64,000 nucleotides of DNA from Gnetum montanum (taxonomy: Eukaryota > Streptophyta > Gnetopsida > Gnetales > Gnetaceae): assembly GCA_015680685.1 (NCBI GenBank), contig MNCI01012628.1, positions 1,442,652 through 1,506,651 on the forward strand, read 5' to 3'. Below are positions 33,561 through 44,989 of the stretch, one piece after another (the first letter of the stretch is position 1; each line of letters begins with the position of its first letter). The notes under the pieces are model-generated. The model was not told where the DNA came from and did not search any database. It saw nothing but the letters and a program-made list of their open reading frames with translations. Both the position numbers and the translations under genes were made by a program.

Positions 33561-35037
33561 ATAGAACAAGATACTCCCTCATCATCTCAAAAGGATACTT
33601 ATGAAGAAGAGCTAAGTAATTATGCAGCTTACAATTAAATTGAAGAAATAAAGCAAGATTCTTGGATTATAGGCAGTGGATGTTCCAATCACATAACAAT
33701 CTACAAGAATTATCTTCTAAATTATAAAATAAATTATACTCTTAGCAACATTAAAATTGGAGATGGACAATACTTATTCAAAGAAGGAATAGGATATTAT
33801 GTAGTTAAATTAAAAAATTCATAAAAAGTCATCATTTCCAATGTGTATTATGTTCCTAATCTTTCCAATCCTCCTATCTCTATTGGACAAGTCTCTAACG
33901 AAGGAAATAGTATCAGTTTCAATAGCAATTTTTGCAACAAACCCAATGATGAAGAAATCATGAAAATCAAAGACTTGAATAATAGAATATATTACATTGA
34001 ATGTGAATTTCTCAATGAAAAAGAAGACATCATAAGCAACCATACTACTCAAGAAAAGCATGTCCTCACAACAAAAGCTAATCAAATCCAAAACAAAGAT
34101 GAAGTTAAGGATAATGAAAATTTTAGCAAGTCTATACTTTTGCATGGAAGGCTTGATCATTCCTTCTATCATAAAATTGAAAGAATGATCAAATACGAAA
34201 AGCTACAAGAATAAAAATTTCAAATATTCCTCAAGACAAATGTGAGACTTGCATACAAGGAAAGAAAACCAATTGTCCTCACAACTCTCACATGATAAAA
34301 AGAAAAAACATTTTTATCTTCTACACATGAATCTTATTGGAATAATGCCCACTGTTTCAAAAGAAGGAAAAAATTATTTCATGGTCATAGTAGATAACAA
34401 CTCAAGATACACTTGAACTTACTATCTCAAGCAAAAGGATGAAGTTATCAAATACTTTAAAACTTTCCACAAACTAATTGAAAACTCCATAAATGTCAAT
34501 ATTAAGGCCATTATATTCGACAAAGGAGATGAATTCATAAATAGAGAACTTGACAAGTTTTGTAAAGGAATTGGTATCTTTCATGAAATCACATGTATAT
34601 AGCCTACAATCAAATGGAGTAGTTGAAAGAAAGAATAGAAAAAAACAAGACATGGTAAGGTGCTTGATAAAGCATGCCTTACTACCTATCCAATATTGGA
34701 GTATGACCATCATAGCTACTTATTACATATTTAATAGACTAATCATCAAAAATAATGAAGACAAATCTCGATATGATGATCTATAAAATAGAATTCCTAA
34801 GTCATATGAGAATATTTGGGCATCATTACTATGTAAAAAACCCCAAAATAATTCACTAACAAACTTCAAGATAGAGGAAAGAAATGCATTTTTCTTGGTT
34901 ATGATTCTTACACAAGTGGATACAACTACTATGACATAATGAATCATAAATGACATGTTTTAAGAGATGCTATATTTAATGAGATAAAGCTTGGTACAAG
35001 TGATTTTTTCAAACAATAAGAGAAATTATACATATAT
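33561..35037 (+). pseudogene. pol: Copia-type protease and integrase of D (truncated)
   Basis: Protease at about 33655: SWIIGSGCSNHIT (usual WI-DSG-SNHMT, so the catalytic Asp has become Gly). The pre-integrase domain follows in the open stretch 33843-34214 (YVPNLSNPPISIGQ, then LLHGRLDHSFYHKIERMIKY), then a zinc-binding CETCIQGKK. The integrase core continues at 34550-34786 (SNGVVERKNRKKQDMVRCLI, then LLPIQYWS), the usual NGVAERKNR box. The reading stops at G1 before any RT. Confidence 0.82.
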
Positions 35038-35570
35038 TGTCATCTTCTCATTTCTAAATGATCTTGTTGCATAACAAACATGGTTTCTCTAGATAACAAG
35101 TATTATATTATTGTAATAAGACCTGAAACGGAAAGTTGTAATCAAGACCTAGAAGGGCATATCATAATAATGGGCATGTCTCTTAAGGTGACCTGTATGG
35201 ATTTGACCTAAGATATTTATACTTAGGCATTAGAGGTCATATTAGCATGGAGTTGTAGAGCTAGTAAAGATAAGTAACAAATACTAGATGAAGTGGAAAT
35301 GAAGGTGACTGGTCATAACTTTTGGTTAGTGATAGCCCTAACCATGATGGTAAAGCTGGATATCATCTAAGAGATAGATGTTAAAGGAAAATAACTCCAA
35401 AAAATCCTTAGAGCATAACTCAAATACATTATTTCACATTAATAATGCATTATTTTTATTTTTCTTTAGCATTTTTCCTATTATTTTCTTTATGCATAAT
35501 ATGGAATGTAATGTATATTTAACATTTTCCATGACATCTAGGAAAGTGATGTTAAATTTGGTATCAAAGC
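35038..35570 (+). repeat. G1: chromovirus LTR with initiator-Met primer site
   Basis: LTR 35038-35556, starting TGTCATCTTC. It is the same family as G2 in opposite orientation: shared blocks include TTGTTGCATAA, AATAATGG-C-TGTCTCTT and GACCTAAG-TATTTATACTT-GGC (TATA at 35214-35221). TTTGGTATCAAAGC at 35557-35570 is a nearly perfect initiator-Met primer site, so this is a 5' LTR. The element's coding part is not recognisable beyond about 35700. Confidence 0.82.
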
Positions 35571-38200
35571 AAGCCATGACTCAAGGACTAATCAAAATGA
35601 AGGACTGACTATAATCCAATGATGAATCATGGAGGCCCAACCTAGGGAGAGCCATGGATCATCACCAAAAGCACTTTATGTTTGAGATGATCCATCTAAG
35701 CTAGCTAATACCCATCTGATGATTTTCATGAATAACAAAGTCAAGATCACATACCTATAGGAGAACCATGAATGCACATCATATTTAATATGGACCATAT
35801 CAATCAACAAAATTCCTTTGTACTGACTCCTATGAATGTCACTGATTAGGAGATCTGATTATGCCTCAACAATTTACATCAATTATAAGAGACATTGGTA
35901 AGATAAAGATATACTAGTCTAGGTAACTCTTATGTATGTTGTAGCATTATTAAAATGTTAATTAGATTATTTTAAGTGCCTTCCAAATGGCTAGTAACCA
36001 TAGCCTAAGTCAATCTTGTCTTATTTAAAACTTATTATCTCTAAATACTTAACCATTATAACTCAGCATTACTCATCCTTACCTAAGACCTATGCATTGG
36101 TAAGTTTAAGGAAGTTAACCTAGTCATAAGATTGCCTCATTTTTACTTAGCTAGTAAGGTTTAGTACCATGAAATCCATAAGGAAACCAATACTAAATGG
36201 ATGATGTTATCTTAAGCTTCTCTTTAGTATCATACCTGTGAAACTGTAAGGTATATCTGTTACATTTTTTTCCAAGAGTTATTATATCATTTATAATTTT
36301 ATCAATGTTATCTAGAAGTTCATATGTCTCCCATACGTTAGCCTAATATTGTTAATTTGATAAAATAAGCTATTTAGGTCCTTTTAAATCCCAAAAATTC
36401 AACTTGCATTTTGGATACTAAAACATGCCCAATGCATAGCACTCATCAAGATGATTCCAATGGTACAAATTTCATCCTAATCAAACTTATCATTTGGGAA
36501 ATATCACTATTGAAATTTTCTCATTATGTATGCCTTAATAAAATTATATATATATATATGTTAAATAATTATTTTAAAAAATATTCCAAAATTTCATTGT
36601 TGAAAACCAAACCCAAAAACTTCCCATAGCCAAGCCAAACTCTTACCCCATCATCTACTCAATCACCACATTTAGCACCTAGGTAGGAAGAATAAAACAA
36701 CATCAAGAGGTGACAAAAACTTAATGTAGAACTTTTATGGCTTGGAACTAAATATTAAACCCACTATATATCAAATCCATCTCTTAGCCACCATTATGAT
36801 AGCCACCAAAGACAAGCTTCTAGTTGTTACATAATGGTATACTATTATATATATATGTATGTATGTATATTATTTAAAAGATAAATTAAAAAATTAAGCT
36901 TTAAAGGGTTAGGGCCCAACTACTATGGCACTAGACACCTACGCCATAGCATTGCAGGGCTACCAAGCCCAGCTAGGTCACAATGCTAGCCAGCTACCTT
37001 GTTGCATGGTAGGGCTGCAAGGACCTATCATGTAGTATCATAGTAGGCCATTAGTAGGCCTTCTAGAATGTGTGGCCCTCCACATGCTATGCTACCCTCC
37101 ATTGCTCTCCCATGACCTAGTCACCATCATTATTCATTACTATTCATGACCACCCTTCTACTTTGTGCTCCACCATCACTCGTGCATTGCCCTTCTATCA
37201 CTACCATGTCTCGTTATTGTTGCTTAGCATGTCATCCATGGTTTCTGTGAGCATCAACAGATATTGTTGATGCAACAGGATCCTACCTCCTCTTGAGTAC
37301 CATAGATACCATTGGTGCTATAGGATCTTGCCTTCTCCAATGACTATTTGCATCATAGGATCCTACCTCCTTTAGTAATTTCGGTAGATAGAAAAGTTTC
37401 TATTAATTTATGAAAATTTTAAAAAATCATCAAAATAGAAACAATTTAAATTTGATGTTTTGGAGTGGGAAAATGTAAATTTTAAAATGTGACAAAATTT
37501 GACAACTAGTAAAATTGATAAAATTGACAGCAAGTGAGATAAAAATTTCATAATTAAGCCCACTTGCCCTGGAGTACTATTGGAATGGGTGACCTCTTAG
37601 GAAGCCTCAAATTTCATTCTCAAAGTTTTGGAACTCAATAGCCATAAGTTTTGATTTTGGAAATTTTTTGGTGAAAAAAGTGTCATTTCTTGCAGATTTT
37701 GACCTTTTAGATGTAATGGCAAAGTCAAATCTATCTCATAGATGTTTAAAAATTATTTTTTACTCCTTTTTTAACATGATGTCTCAAGATTCTTAGAGAC
37801 TCAATTTTAGCATAACTTGGGCAAAAAATATCCATTTCTAACATATGAATAATTATTCTAATATTTTTCAGCCTTATAAACTCAATTGTAAGGTCATATT
37901 GATCATTATAGTACCTGATAATTAGGCAATACCTTAAACCATACCTTAAAAGGTCATAAATTAGATAACTAATCATGCCTAACAATTTAATGATTGGGAC
38001 TAATAAATCTAATCTCTTGGGTCATCTTGGCTCTTAAGATTAGATATGTAGTTATGAAAATAGATAAACGTTGGTCACTAACACCTAGTATATCATAGTT
38101 ACATTATTGGAGTTAGTGTTCTAAGGGGGTACAAAGTTCATTAAAGTCTAGGTAATGTAGCTAACGGTTACTAATCCAAAAAATTATCCAAGTGGAGAAT
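35571..38200. other. Anonymous decayed DNA with short microsatellites
   Basis: The start may be the leader of the G1 element. No domain recognised. Notable simple sequence: (AT)n near 36546-36560 and TATATATATATGTATGTATG near 36848, and near 37260-37370 three diverged repeats of AGGATCCTACCTCC. Short open frames here have no recognisable motif. Confidence 0.5.
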
Positions 38201-38343
38201 TAATTGGTAAACCAAAATGGTCAAGAAAATGCATATCAATTAAGCATACAACTAGATCATGTAGCATCAAGCATTATGGAGAATCATAATCTTATTCCAA
38301 CAAGGTATATGATATCCATAAGGAAAAATGACCTAGGAGAGAA

Positions 38344-38715
38344 TCCAAGAACAAGAATGAAAGTTGTAATGTACAATATGCTTGCAAGGTCCCTAGCCAG
38401 TGAAAGACAATATCTGCTATGTTCATCTTAGGTCTTAGATTACCATGAGTATCGATAGCCATGCATCCTAGAAAAATTACAAGATTTAAATGCTGATGTC
38501 TTATGCCTATAAGAAGCATTGTTATGGAAATTATTATACCAATTCTAATTTGATTTGAAAAAGTTGGGATATGTAGGTATTGACAAGAAAAAAGGTTCTT
38601 GTGAAAGTTCTTTCAAATCGTATTAATTAGCCTATTATAATAATCATAACATGGATGATTGCATGATCTTTTAGAAAGAAGCCAAGTTTGAATTGGTACA
38701 AAAACACCACCAAAT
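38344..38715 (+). pseudogene. Fragment of a CCR4/Angel-type endonuclease-exonuclease-phosphatase gene
   Basis: One frame of about 120 codons, broken only by stops, reads like the N-terminal half of the CCR4-type EEP nuclease domain (mRNA deadenylase relatives). It starts KVVMYNMLARSLAS (normal V-SYNILA), then EYR, ILEKLQDLNADVLCL-stop-E (normal LQADILCLQE, with CAA now TAA), LKKLGYVGI, and NMDDCMIF followed by KEAKFELVQ (normal DGCAIFYK-KF). Catalytic Asn and Glu positions can be placed. The second half of the domain is absent. It is a relic, either a processed pseudogene or a fragment carried by a mobile element. The stretch from 38204 is open in the same frame but unrecognised. Confidence 0.65.
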
Positions 38716-38769
38716 TTCCATGCTGTGACCTTTGTAACCCCATCCCATGAAACCTAAGGTAAAACTTCA

Positions 38770-40190
38770 TTGTAAATGTGAGGATTATAATCCATGAAGT
38801 GCAATCTCACATACTTTATACTTTTGGAGTTGAGAAGTGCCTCATAAGTGGTCAAAGCCTCATCCCCCAAGTAAAAAGAGTCATATAATATCTATATTTG
38901 GCCTTGGAGGTGTTAAAATGCCTTTTGGGATGCAAAAATTGGCATTTTGATGGGTTTTATTAGGGGTATATCATTTTCTACACTGAAGACACCTACATGG
39001 AGGTAAAACTAACCTACCCTCAACATGGAGGGATGTGGTAGCACCTATAGCATGGAGGATGTGACATCATCTATGCTCAACATGGGGGGTATAACCCTTA
39101 CCCCCAACATTGACACATCAACCCCCCAATGTTAATGCATTACCTCCAACATGGATACTTCATGCCCCTAGTGTGGATACTTCATGGCCAAGATTCAAGA
39201 ATTGCACTAACTTCAGTGAGGATTCTACACATCAACATTGATGATTGGAAGGCCCAGGGTGGGTGGACAAAGCTAGCATGGATAAAATTCATATTTACTA
39301 TTTTTAGTAAATGGAATGGCCATGGGATTATGACACTTACCATATATGGTAACCCCCCTTGATTTGGACATCCACCTTAACTCAACATAGTAGAAATTTG
39401 TAGTCAATTTGTCATGAATTCGCAACACCAATTAAGCACATTTTACAATAAAAATAATGGCCCAAGACATATAAAACCCAAGCCCCTACACCATTGAAAG
39501 GTTCCACTCTTTTGACATTGGCACCCTTCCCATTTTTCAGCATCCAAGAGCTCTTGCAATTAAGCAAAAACATAGCATCTTGAAGCACCCCACATGGAAC
39601 CTCCAGAGCCATCTCTACCCCTCATAGCCTATTACCACCCCCCCCNCTTCTATGCTAAGCACCTGGGAATACAAACTCCTAGTGTTGATCACTCTAGTAG
39701 CCAAATCCCTCACATTTCTAACCCCTTCTCCCCTTCCCACCCCCTCTTTGCATAAGCAACATAGTAGATTTGGTTCAAGAACAATGAAGGTTTGAAAGCA
39801 TTAGGAATGACAAGACCTTTGAAACATGGAGTTGATCACAAAAGCTTCAACAGATCCTAAACCCCCACCCAAGTAAATTCCCTTATTGCAATGAGAAATC
39901 TTGTATACATTTTCTATACTCCCTTTATTTTTGTTAAAATAAAGTTTATATTTTCATTTGTGTGAAAGTTTGTTTGTTTATTTCATTTTAGTGTAATTTC
40001 TCTTTCAAATTGATACTTTGCATTTTTATTTTTCATTACCTCCATTTGCACTTTGTAAGTCCCTAGGTGATCTGCAAGACCATCTAGGACACCAAGGATC
40101 TCATTTTTTGTGGAGGCCCTAGAGATCTAAGATTAAAAATTGTGTCTTTGAGAATTCTCACAATAGTTTTTCTAGAGCTAGAAGAAGGGC
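38770..40190 (+). repeat. LTR-like region of E1
   Basis: It parallels 44990-46110 of E2 through several landmarks: CTCACATACT near the start, a GGCATTTT-G block near 38940, a T-rich stretch with AATAAA (39938 here, 45833 in E2), AAGTCCCT-GGT-ATC and a common CTAGAGG-AGGGxCT block at the end. It contains repeated CAACATGGA units at about 39000-39200. An ambiguous base (n) lies at about 39646. No convincing primer site was found. Confidence 0.5.
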
Positions 40191-40961
40191 CTTTACCCAA
40201 TTTCTTTACCAAAACCTATTTTCCCCATTTCCAACATTAACTTGCAAAAACCAACATTGCCCCCATACCCCCTACAACCAAAGCCCAACATGGAAGTTGC
40301 AGGTGTTTGGGCTTTTAAAATTTTTACAACAATTGCTATGAAATTTCTAAAGCCAACATTGATTTTATTCCCCATTTTTCCCTGCTTTTTCCTGCCAAAT
40401 ACTCCAGTAAGGCTAGTGTTGGTGGTTTCAATACCAAAACCTCCATCCCCCCTTACTAGGAATTTCTACCAGCAAAAACAATGTAGATAACATTTCTAAA
40501 ATCCACTTTTCTTTGTTTTTGGCAATAAAATTACTTTCCAAAAAGTAAACCCCTTCCACCAAAGTTGGATAGAAAGGTGTAAGACCTCCCATCTTACCCC
40601 CTTTTTTCAACACCACCAACCCCACCCCCGGCGCCCCACCACACCCCCCTCCCCCTTCCCACTACACTCGACATAGAGGTAGCTAGGAAGCCCAACATGG
40701 ATGGGGTTTAATATCACCTTTTACCATTTTTAGTAAAGGACATACCCCCTTTGACAGCTGCCTTAGTATTTATAGTAAATAACCTATTTTTAGCTATTTT
40801 TTTCAATTTTAACTCTCCATTAGTTCCACTTGCAAGAATTTGCATTCTTATCTACCTATTTACACCTTTATTTAGCCATTTTAAGCACTTTTTAGCATGT
40901 TTTTTTAGCAGTCAGCCAAGTTGTCTTTCACATTCATTGATAATGGGTCCAACCAGTAGGC
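40191..40961 (+). other. Leader of E1, no gene
   Basis: Pyrimidine-rich leader with repeated AAAGCC(C)AACAT motifs, as in the E2 leader. The open stretches here (40193-40375 minus, 40242-40490 plus) contain these repeats and look incidental. Confidence 0.5.
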
Positions 40962-42839
40962 CATGAGGGTATATGACCCTAAGGACCATACTATGATCGA
41001 GTGTAGGTAGTCCTTGAGGCTTAGGGGGCGAAGTCCTAAATTTTTAGTCATAAACGAAGATCACTATAACTACATTTGTGCCAAAATCCAGAATGGATGT
41101 TGATTCCATGTGCAATAGAAAAAGCCAAAAGAGAGTATGAGCTCATACACTGAGATGGGAAGGAGTACATTCCTTACCCATATGACTAGATACCCTTTAT
41201 GGACATCTATGTCAAAATCCTAGCTCAACTAATGAAGATGGATGAAGAGGATGAGAAGCACATCTTGGAGGATCAGGAGGAAGAGAAGGATGAATTCAAG
41301 GTAGATTCTAGGCCTGAAAGCATTCTAGGTGGGTTGTTCCAACAAATAATCCCTATGGCCATTGTGCCTTCCTCTACCCCCTTTATATCCTCCATGGGGT
41401 AGATGCCACCATCCTCTATTCCTTTCTACCTGACCATGTTTGATCCCACACTAATCATTGCTATGCACCAAACACCCCCTCATAATGAAAGGATACCACC
41501 ACCAACACCTCTTGGGAAGCCTTTTATTGTCAGGATGCCTAAGCCAACCACAACCCAATCAAACCCTACAACTACACAACAATCTCCCATGGTGGCTAAT
41601 GCCACTTCTTTTTCACAACCAACAAACAACAACCAAAAAGTCTCAACCAAGCATAGGAAGAAGCCTAAGCAAAAGCCAAACAACAAAGATGATAAGCATG
41701 CTGAAGCATGGAAGGAGATGGGTCCACTGAAGCTGCCTCCTATATCGACTATGCCCATGACCTCATCAACTTAAGCTACTTTGACAAGTAAACTACGGAA
41801 GGACCCCAAAGGCCAAGAAAGAAAAAAAGAGAAAAAGCCACAACAACTCAAGGTTGAAGTACACATTTTGAGGTACGTGGAGGAAGTAAAGCATAACTAG
41901 AGTGACAAGTCCATGGCCAATGATAAAAACTTCCTTAGTGCAATGCAACAAGTCAAGTAGTCTCTCAAACAAAAGAACACAACCTTGAGCTTGTATAACT
42001 TGATTATGACTTTCACTACACATCATGAAGTACTAGTCAAGATGTTGACTTTTATCCCTGTTAGTGAAGACATTCCAACTAATGAGGAATCCATACATGC
42101 AATGATGGTTCCTTCTTCACTAAGGGAAACAAAGTCAACATTGCTAGTATTTCACAATAGCAAGGTCAAGACCAGTCCCCAAAATGGGAAAATAACAAGG
42201 GCTCCTCTTTTCATCACCATACGAGTAGGTAGTACTAGGTGCATCGAGTGCATGTGGACAATGGAGCCATAACAAATGTTATCCCATGTACTATAGTTGA
42301 ACATTTAGGCTTGACTGAGAAGATGCAACATACAACAACCCCCACTCTCAAGTCCTTTAACAAATCATGGATTATTGTTAAAGGGTCAATCTCCTTAGAC
42401 TTCATGACAAGGGAATAGCTCCCCATAACTACAGATTTCTTGGTGGTAGAGGAAACACGAGGGTTCAACCTCATCTTGGATATGCCTTGGTTGGCTCAAT
42501 TGCAAGTCGTATCCTCATCGATCCACCAAGAAATTCACCTCCCTTACAAGGAGGATGAAATCATCATCTATGGTGATAACACAATCCCCTTGGCAATCAA
42601 AAACATGGATGTAGAATAGAAATCTGAAGTGGATTTTCAAGAAGAAACTCCCAGCCATGAAGTTAAGTAACTTGAGAGAGAGGGGAAAGCCAAAGATGAC
42701 AATGAGGCAACAAGACATGCTATGAGAAGAACTCCCTTTTAAAATCATTAGTGAAGGATATGGGGAATACAAATTTGTGTAGAGAAAGCCTTATACATTT
42801 CCTAATCTTTTAAAGATTAGGAAGAATTTGCACAAATAA
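40962..42839 (+). pseudogene. gag: Gag-protease of E1, capsid deleted (broken)
   Basis: The N-terminal part (MRVYDPKD, then PKFLVINEDHYNYICAKIQ) matches E2. After LFQQIIP and the Pro-rich region (41403-41490) it jumps to HNERIPPPTP; in E2 the same two points are about 1.64 kb apart and enclose the whole capsid domain, so E1 lacks it. Downstream: KPFIVRMPKP, a basic linker (KHRKKPKQKP), then a retropepsin-like domain from about 42190: APLFITIRV, VDNGAITNVIPCTIVEHL-like active site near 42270, LPITTDFLVVEETRGFNLIL and HQEIHLPYK. The frame ends NLHK-stop at 42839. No RT follows. Confidence 0.75.
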
Positions 42840-43583
42840 TGCACATCTTGATCCTTCCACTCGATGCCCTTATAACCTTGTAACCATATGTGGCCATAAC
42901 CAGTTAGCCTAGATTTTTCTTATTGTTAGTTTATATCATTTTACTTGCCTTATTTTAACTTTTTTTCTACATATAGCCTAAGATTTACTTTCGCTTACAT
43001 CTTTATTCATTAAAGTCTTTTTTCTTTCTTTGTTTTTCTTTTCTAGCATAATATAAACATGAAAAATCATAAAAAATTTTAAAACATAAAATAAACAAAT
43101 ATATATATTTCCTTATAGCTTAGGCCTACCACAACCTAAAATTGACAAACATCTTTTTACAACTAAGTGTCAACTACCTGCCATGGCCTAAAACTGGCAA
43201 CATCCTTTTACAACGCATGGGCCGCCATGCCCTAAAACTAGTAAGCATCTTTCTACCTTATTTATGTTTTAGCCTAGAATCACATCATCTAGCTATTTTA
43301 GCCAATATAGCCATTTACAACTTTTACAAAATTAAAACCATAAAACCATGATATATCTGTAACAATAGAACAATATATAGCCAAAACCAAAACTAAAAAT
43401 TAAAATTTAAAATGCTTATACTAATAGATAGCCATAGCCACACTATGTGGCAAATTGTCCAAATAATAATAAACAATAACCATCTGTAATAAAGTCTTGG
43501 CTAACAATAGTCATTAACATCAATAAAAATGTAAACATCATGTAGTCAACAACAAGCAAGCTGAGATGGGCAAATAAAGGATG
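42840..43583. other. E1 region between protease and antisense gene
   Basis: AT-rich, with ACATAAAA-type runs also present in E2 (52600-53150). No coding potential recognised. It should contain the 3' ends and polyadenylation signals of two converging transcripts (gag-protease from the left, the antisense gene from the right). Confidence 0.5.
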
Positions 43584-44365
43584 CTAAGGGGCATCTGTAG
43601 GAGGAAGTGGTGGGTCATCCCCACCCTCACCACTAGGGTTGCCAATGTCTCCTAATATCTAAAACACAACAACATAAAGCCAATTAGTAACCAAAAAACC
43701 AAATTTGTAACTTAAAAAAGACCAAAATTAAAGGAAAAATATAAATACATCAAACCTATGAGGAACCTGACTCAATAACTTCTGGGGGAAGATGTTGAAG
43801 ACTAGTCTCCAAACAATGAAGAATCTAGGCTTTTGTCAAGTTGGCCCAATCAACATCACCAAAATTAATGCTTGTGAGGATGTTTTTTGGATCCACCTTA
43901 GTCCAATCTAGCAAGTTGCGTGACACCATAGTTGTAGAAGTCTCACTTGTAGCTGTAGTGATCTCAGGAGTGGTGGATTTGGACACCATGAGAGTGCTTT
44001 CAAGGAGCTAGTAAGTGCTCTTAGCTTGAACCCCCTAGATGAACAGATCTCTCTTGCACTATTTAGTCATCTCCTCCTTGAGCCACTTTAGGTATGCCTT
44101 CCTATCAGCCTTGTACTGTCTTTTGTGGTTCCTTTTTGTCTTACCCAACTCTAGGACCCATGTGCTATAGTCATTTTCATCCTAGGCTTTTTAAGAGATG
44201 ATATCCATTTGCATCCATTTCTCCATCATCTCCCTTGAGCATGCCACCTTATCATGGATGACACTCCAATAGTGGGCCCACATGATCTCTTTAGTTCACA
44301 AGTTTTCTAAGTTAGTTACTTGGGCTATCACAAAGGCCTTGCGATCTTGGAGATTCCTTAGAAGG
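43584..44365 (-). pseudogene. Antisense spliced gene of E1 (exon 2 partial, exon 3)
   Basis: Exon 2, 44365-43756, is one frame of 203 codons with about eight stops and no frameshift: DRKAFVIAQVTNLENL, IMWAHYWSVIHDKVACSREM, DYSTWVLELGK, then LTSINFGDVDWANLTKA and LPPEVIESGSS. It ends TCATAG/GTTTGATG, probably CAG/GT before a C-to-T change. Intron 43755-43659 (97 nt) ends GTGTTTTAG. Exon 3, 43658-43584, continues in frame (ILGDIGNPSGEGGDDPPLPP...) to TAG. The same exon-intron plan is in E2. Helical, charged, ending in a Pro/Gly-rich tail; function unknown. Exon 1 and the start of exon 2 are missing, replaced by the RT fragment. Confidence 0.75.
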
Positions 44366-44890
44366 TTGGATGAATAACTAATGTTCTCTAAGCATCTACA
44401 AAATAATCCTTAAGTGCTACTCATGTAACTTCTCAGATGAAGAATATATTAATATATCATTGATGAACACAATAACATGACCTAAGAACTAAATCTCATA
44501 GCACCAAAAGGAACACTTAGAACATTGGATGAATAACTAATGCTCTCTCATCATCTACAAAATAATACTTAAGTGCTACTCATGTAACTCTTTAGATGAA
44601 GAGTATACTAATATATCATCAATGAACACAATAATAAACTAGTCTAGGTACGATCTCATGACAATGTTAATGAGATGCAAAAACATTATAGGAGCATTAG
44701 TAAATTCAAATGAAAAAATCAAGAACTCATAATATCCATACCATGTCCTAAAATCTATCTTAGGAACATCCTCCTTCTTAATGCTAAAATGGTTGTACCC
44801 TAACTTTAGATCAATCTTAGGGAACATTCATTCTTTCCTTAAGTGATCAAAAATATCATTGAAACACCACAAAGAAAATCCATGTTAAAA
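44366..44890 (-). pseudogene. Gypsy reverse transcriptase fragment with duplicated catalytic box
   Basis: Minus strand. From about 44880: MFPKIDLKLGYNHFSIKKED, VPKIDFRTWYGYYEFL, TNAPIMFLHLINIVMRSYLD (normal FSKIDLRSGYHQLRI..., [25 protein letters not shown]), then VFIDDILVYSS. After KCSFW and FLGHVI, where the protein should run on, the sequence returns to VFINDILIYSS. So 44525-44636 and 44366-44476 are tandem copies with a 159-bp period, each holding a catalytic box. The wording is that of plant chromoviruses. It joins directly to the antisense gene of E1. Confidence 0.82.
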
Positions 44891-44989
44891 CCTATAACCA
44901 AAGTTATTTGAAATTTGGTGGAAAATAATGGTAGACACAATTGCCTTATTTTCCCTAAAATCTAACATTGTAAGCTTCATCACTATAAT

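Larger units (their letters stand above)
31747..35037 (+). mobile_element. Element D: front half of a Ty1/copia retrotransposon
   Basis: LTR 31747-32625 (starts TGTTGG, ends TTCCA), primer site 32626-32642, then gag, protease and integrase in one plus-strand reading with shifts. Integrase before RT is the copia order. RT and RNase H are missing because the chromovirus LTR G1 begins at 35038. No continuation was found to the right. Confidence 0.8.
38770..44365 (+). mobile_element. Element E1: non-autonomous element with gag-protease remnant and antisense gene
   Basis: From the left: LTR-like region (about 38770-40190), leader, gag-protease 40962-42839, about 0.75 kb without a gene, then an opposite-strand gene (43584-44365). 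It matches E2 (about 44990-54545) in the same order and orientation. Neither copy has RT or integrase on the sense strand. The right end is replaced by an RT fragment at 44366. LTR edges are approximate because they rest on alignment by eye with E2. Confidence 0.7.

Noticed and set aside
33819-34172. A 117-codon minus-strand frame opposite the copia pre-integrase
   Set aside because: The plus strand has a clear copia match (LLHGRLDHSFYHKI). The minus frame is its mirror and is hydrophobic only because of base composition.
39600-39720. GC/C-rich cluster around the ambiguous base near 39646 as a regulatory site
   Set aside because: It is a poly(C) run with an unresolved base, most likely a sequencing or assembly difficulty.
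41480-41758. A 92-codon minus-strand frame opposite the E1 gag linker
   Set aside because: Its low-complexity Gly/Val/Leu composition mirrors the Pro/Thr/Asn-rich sense linker, and no equivalent is kept in E2, unlike the real antisense gene at 43584-44365.
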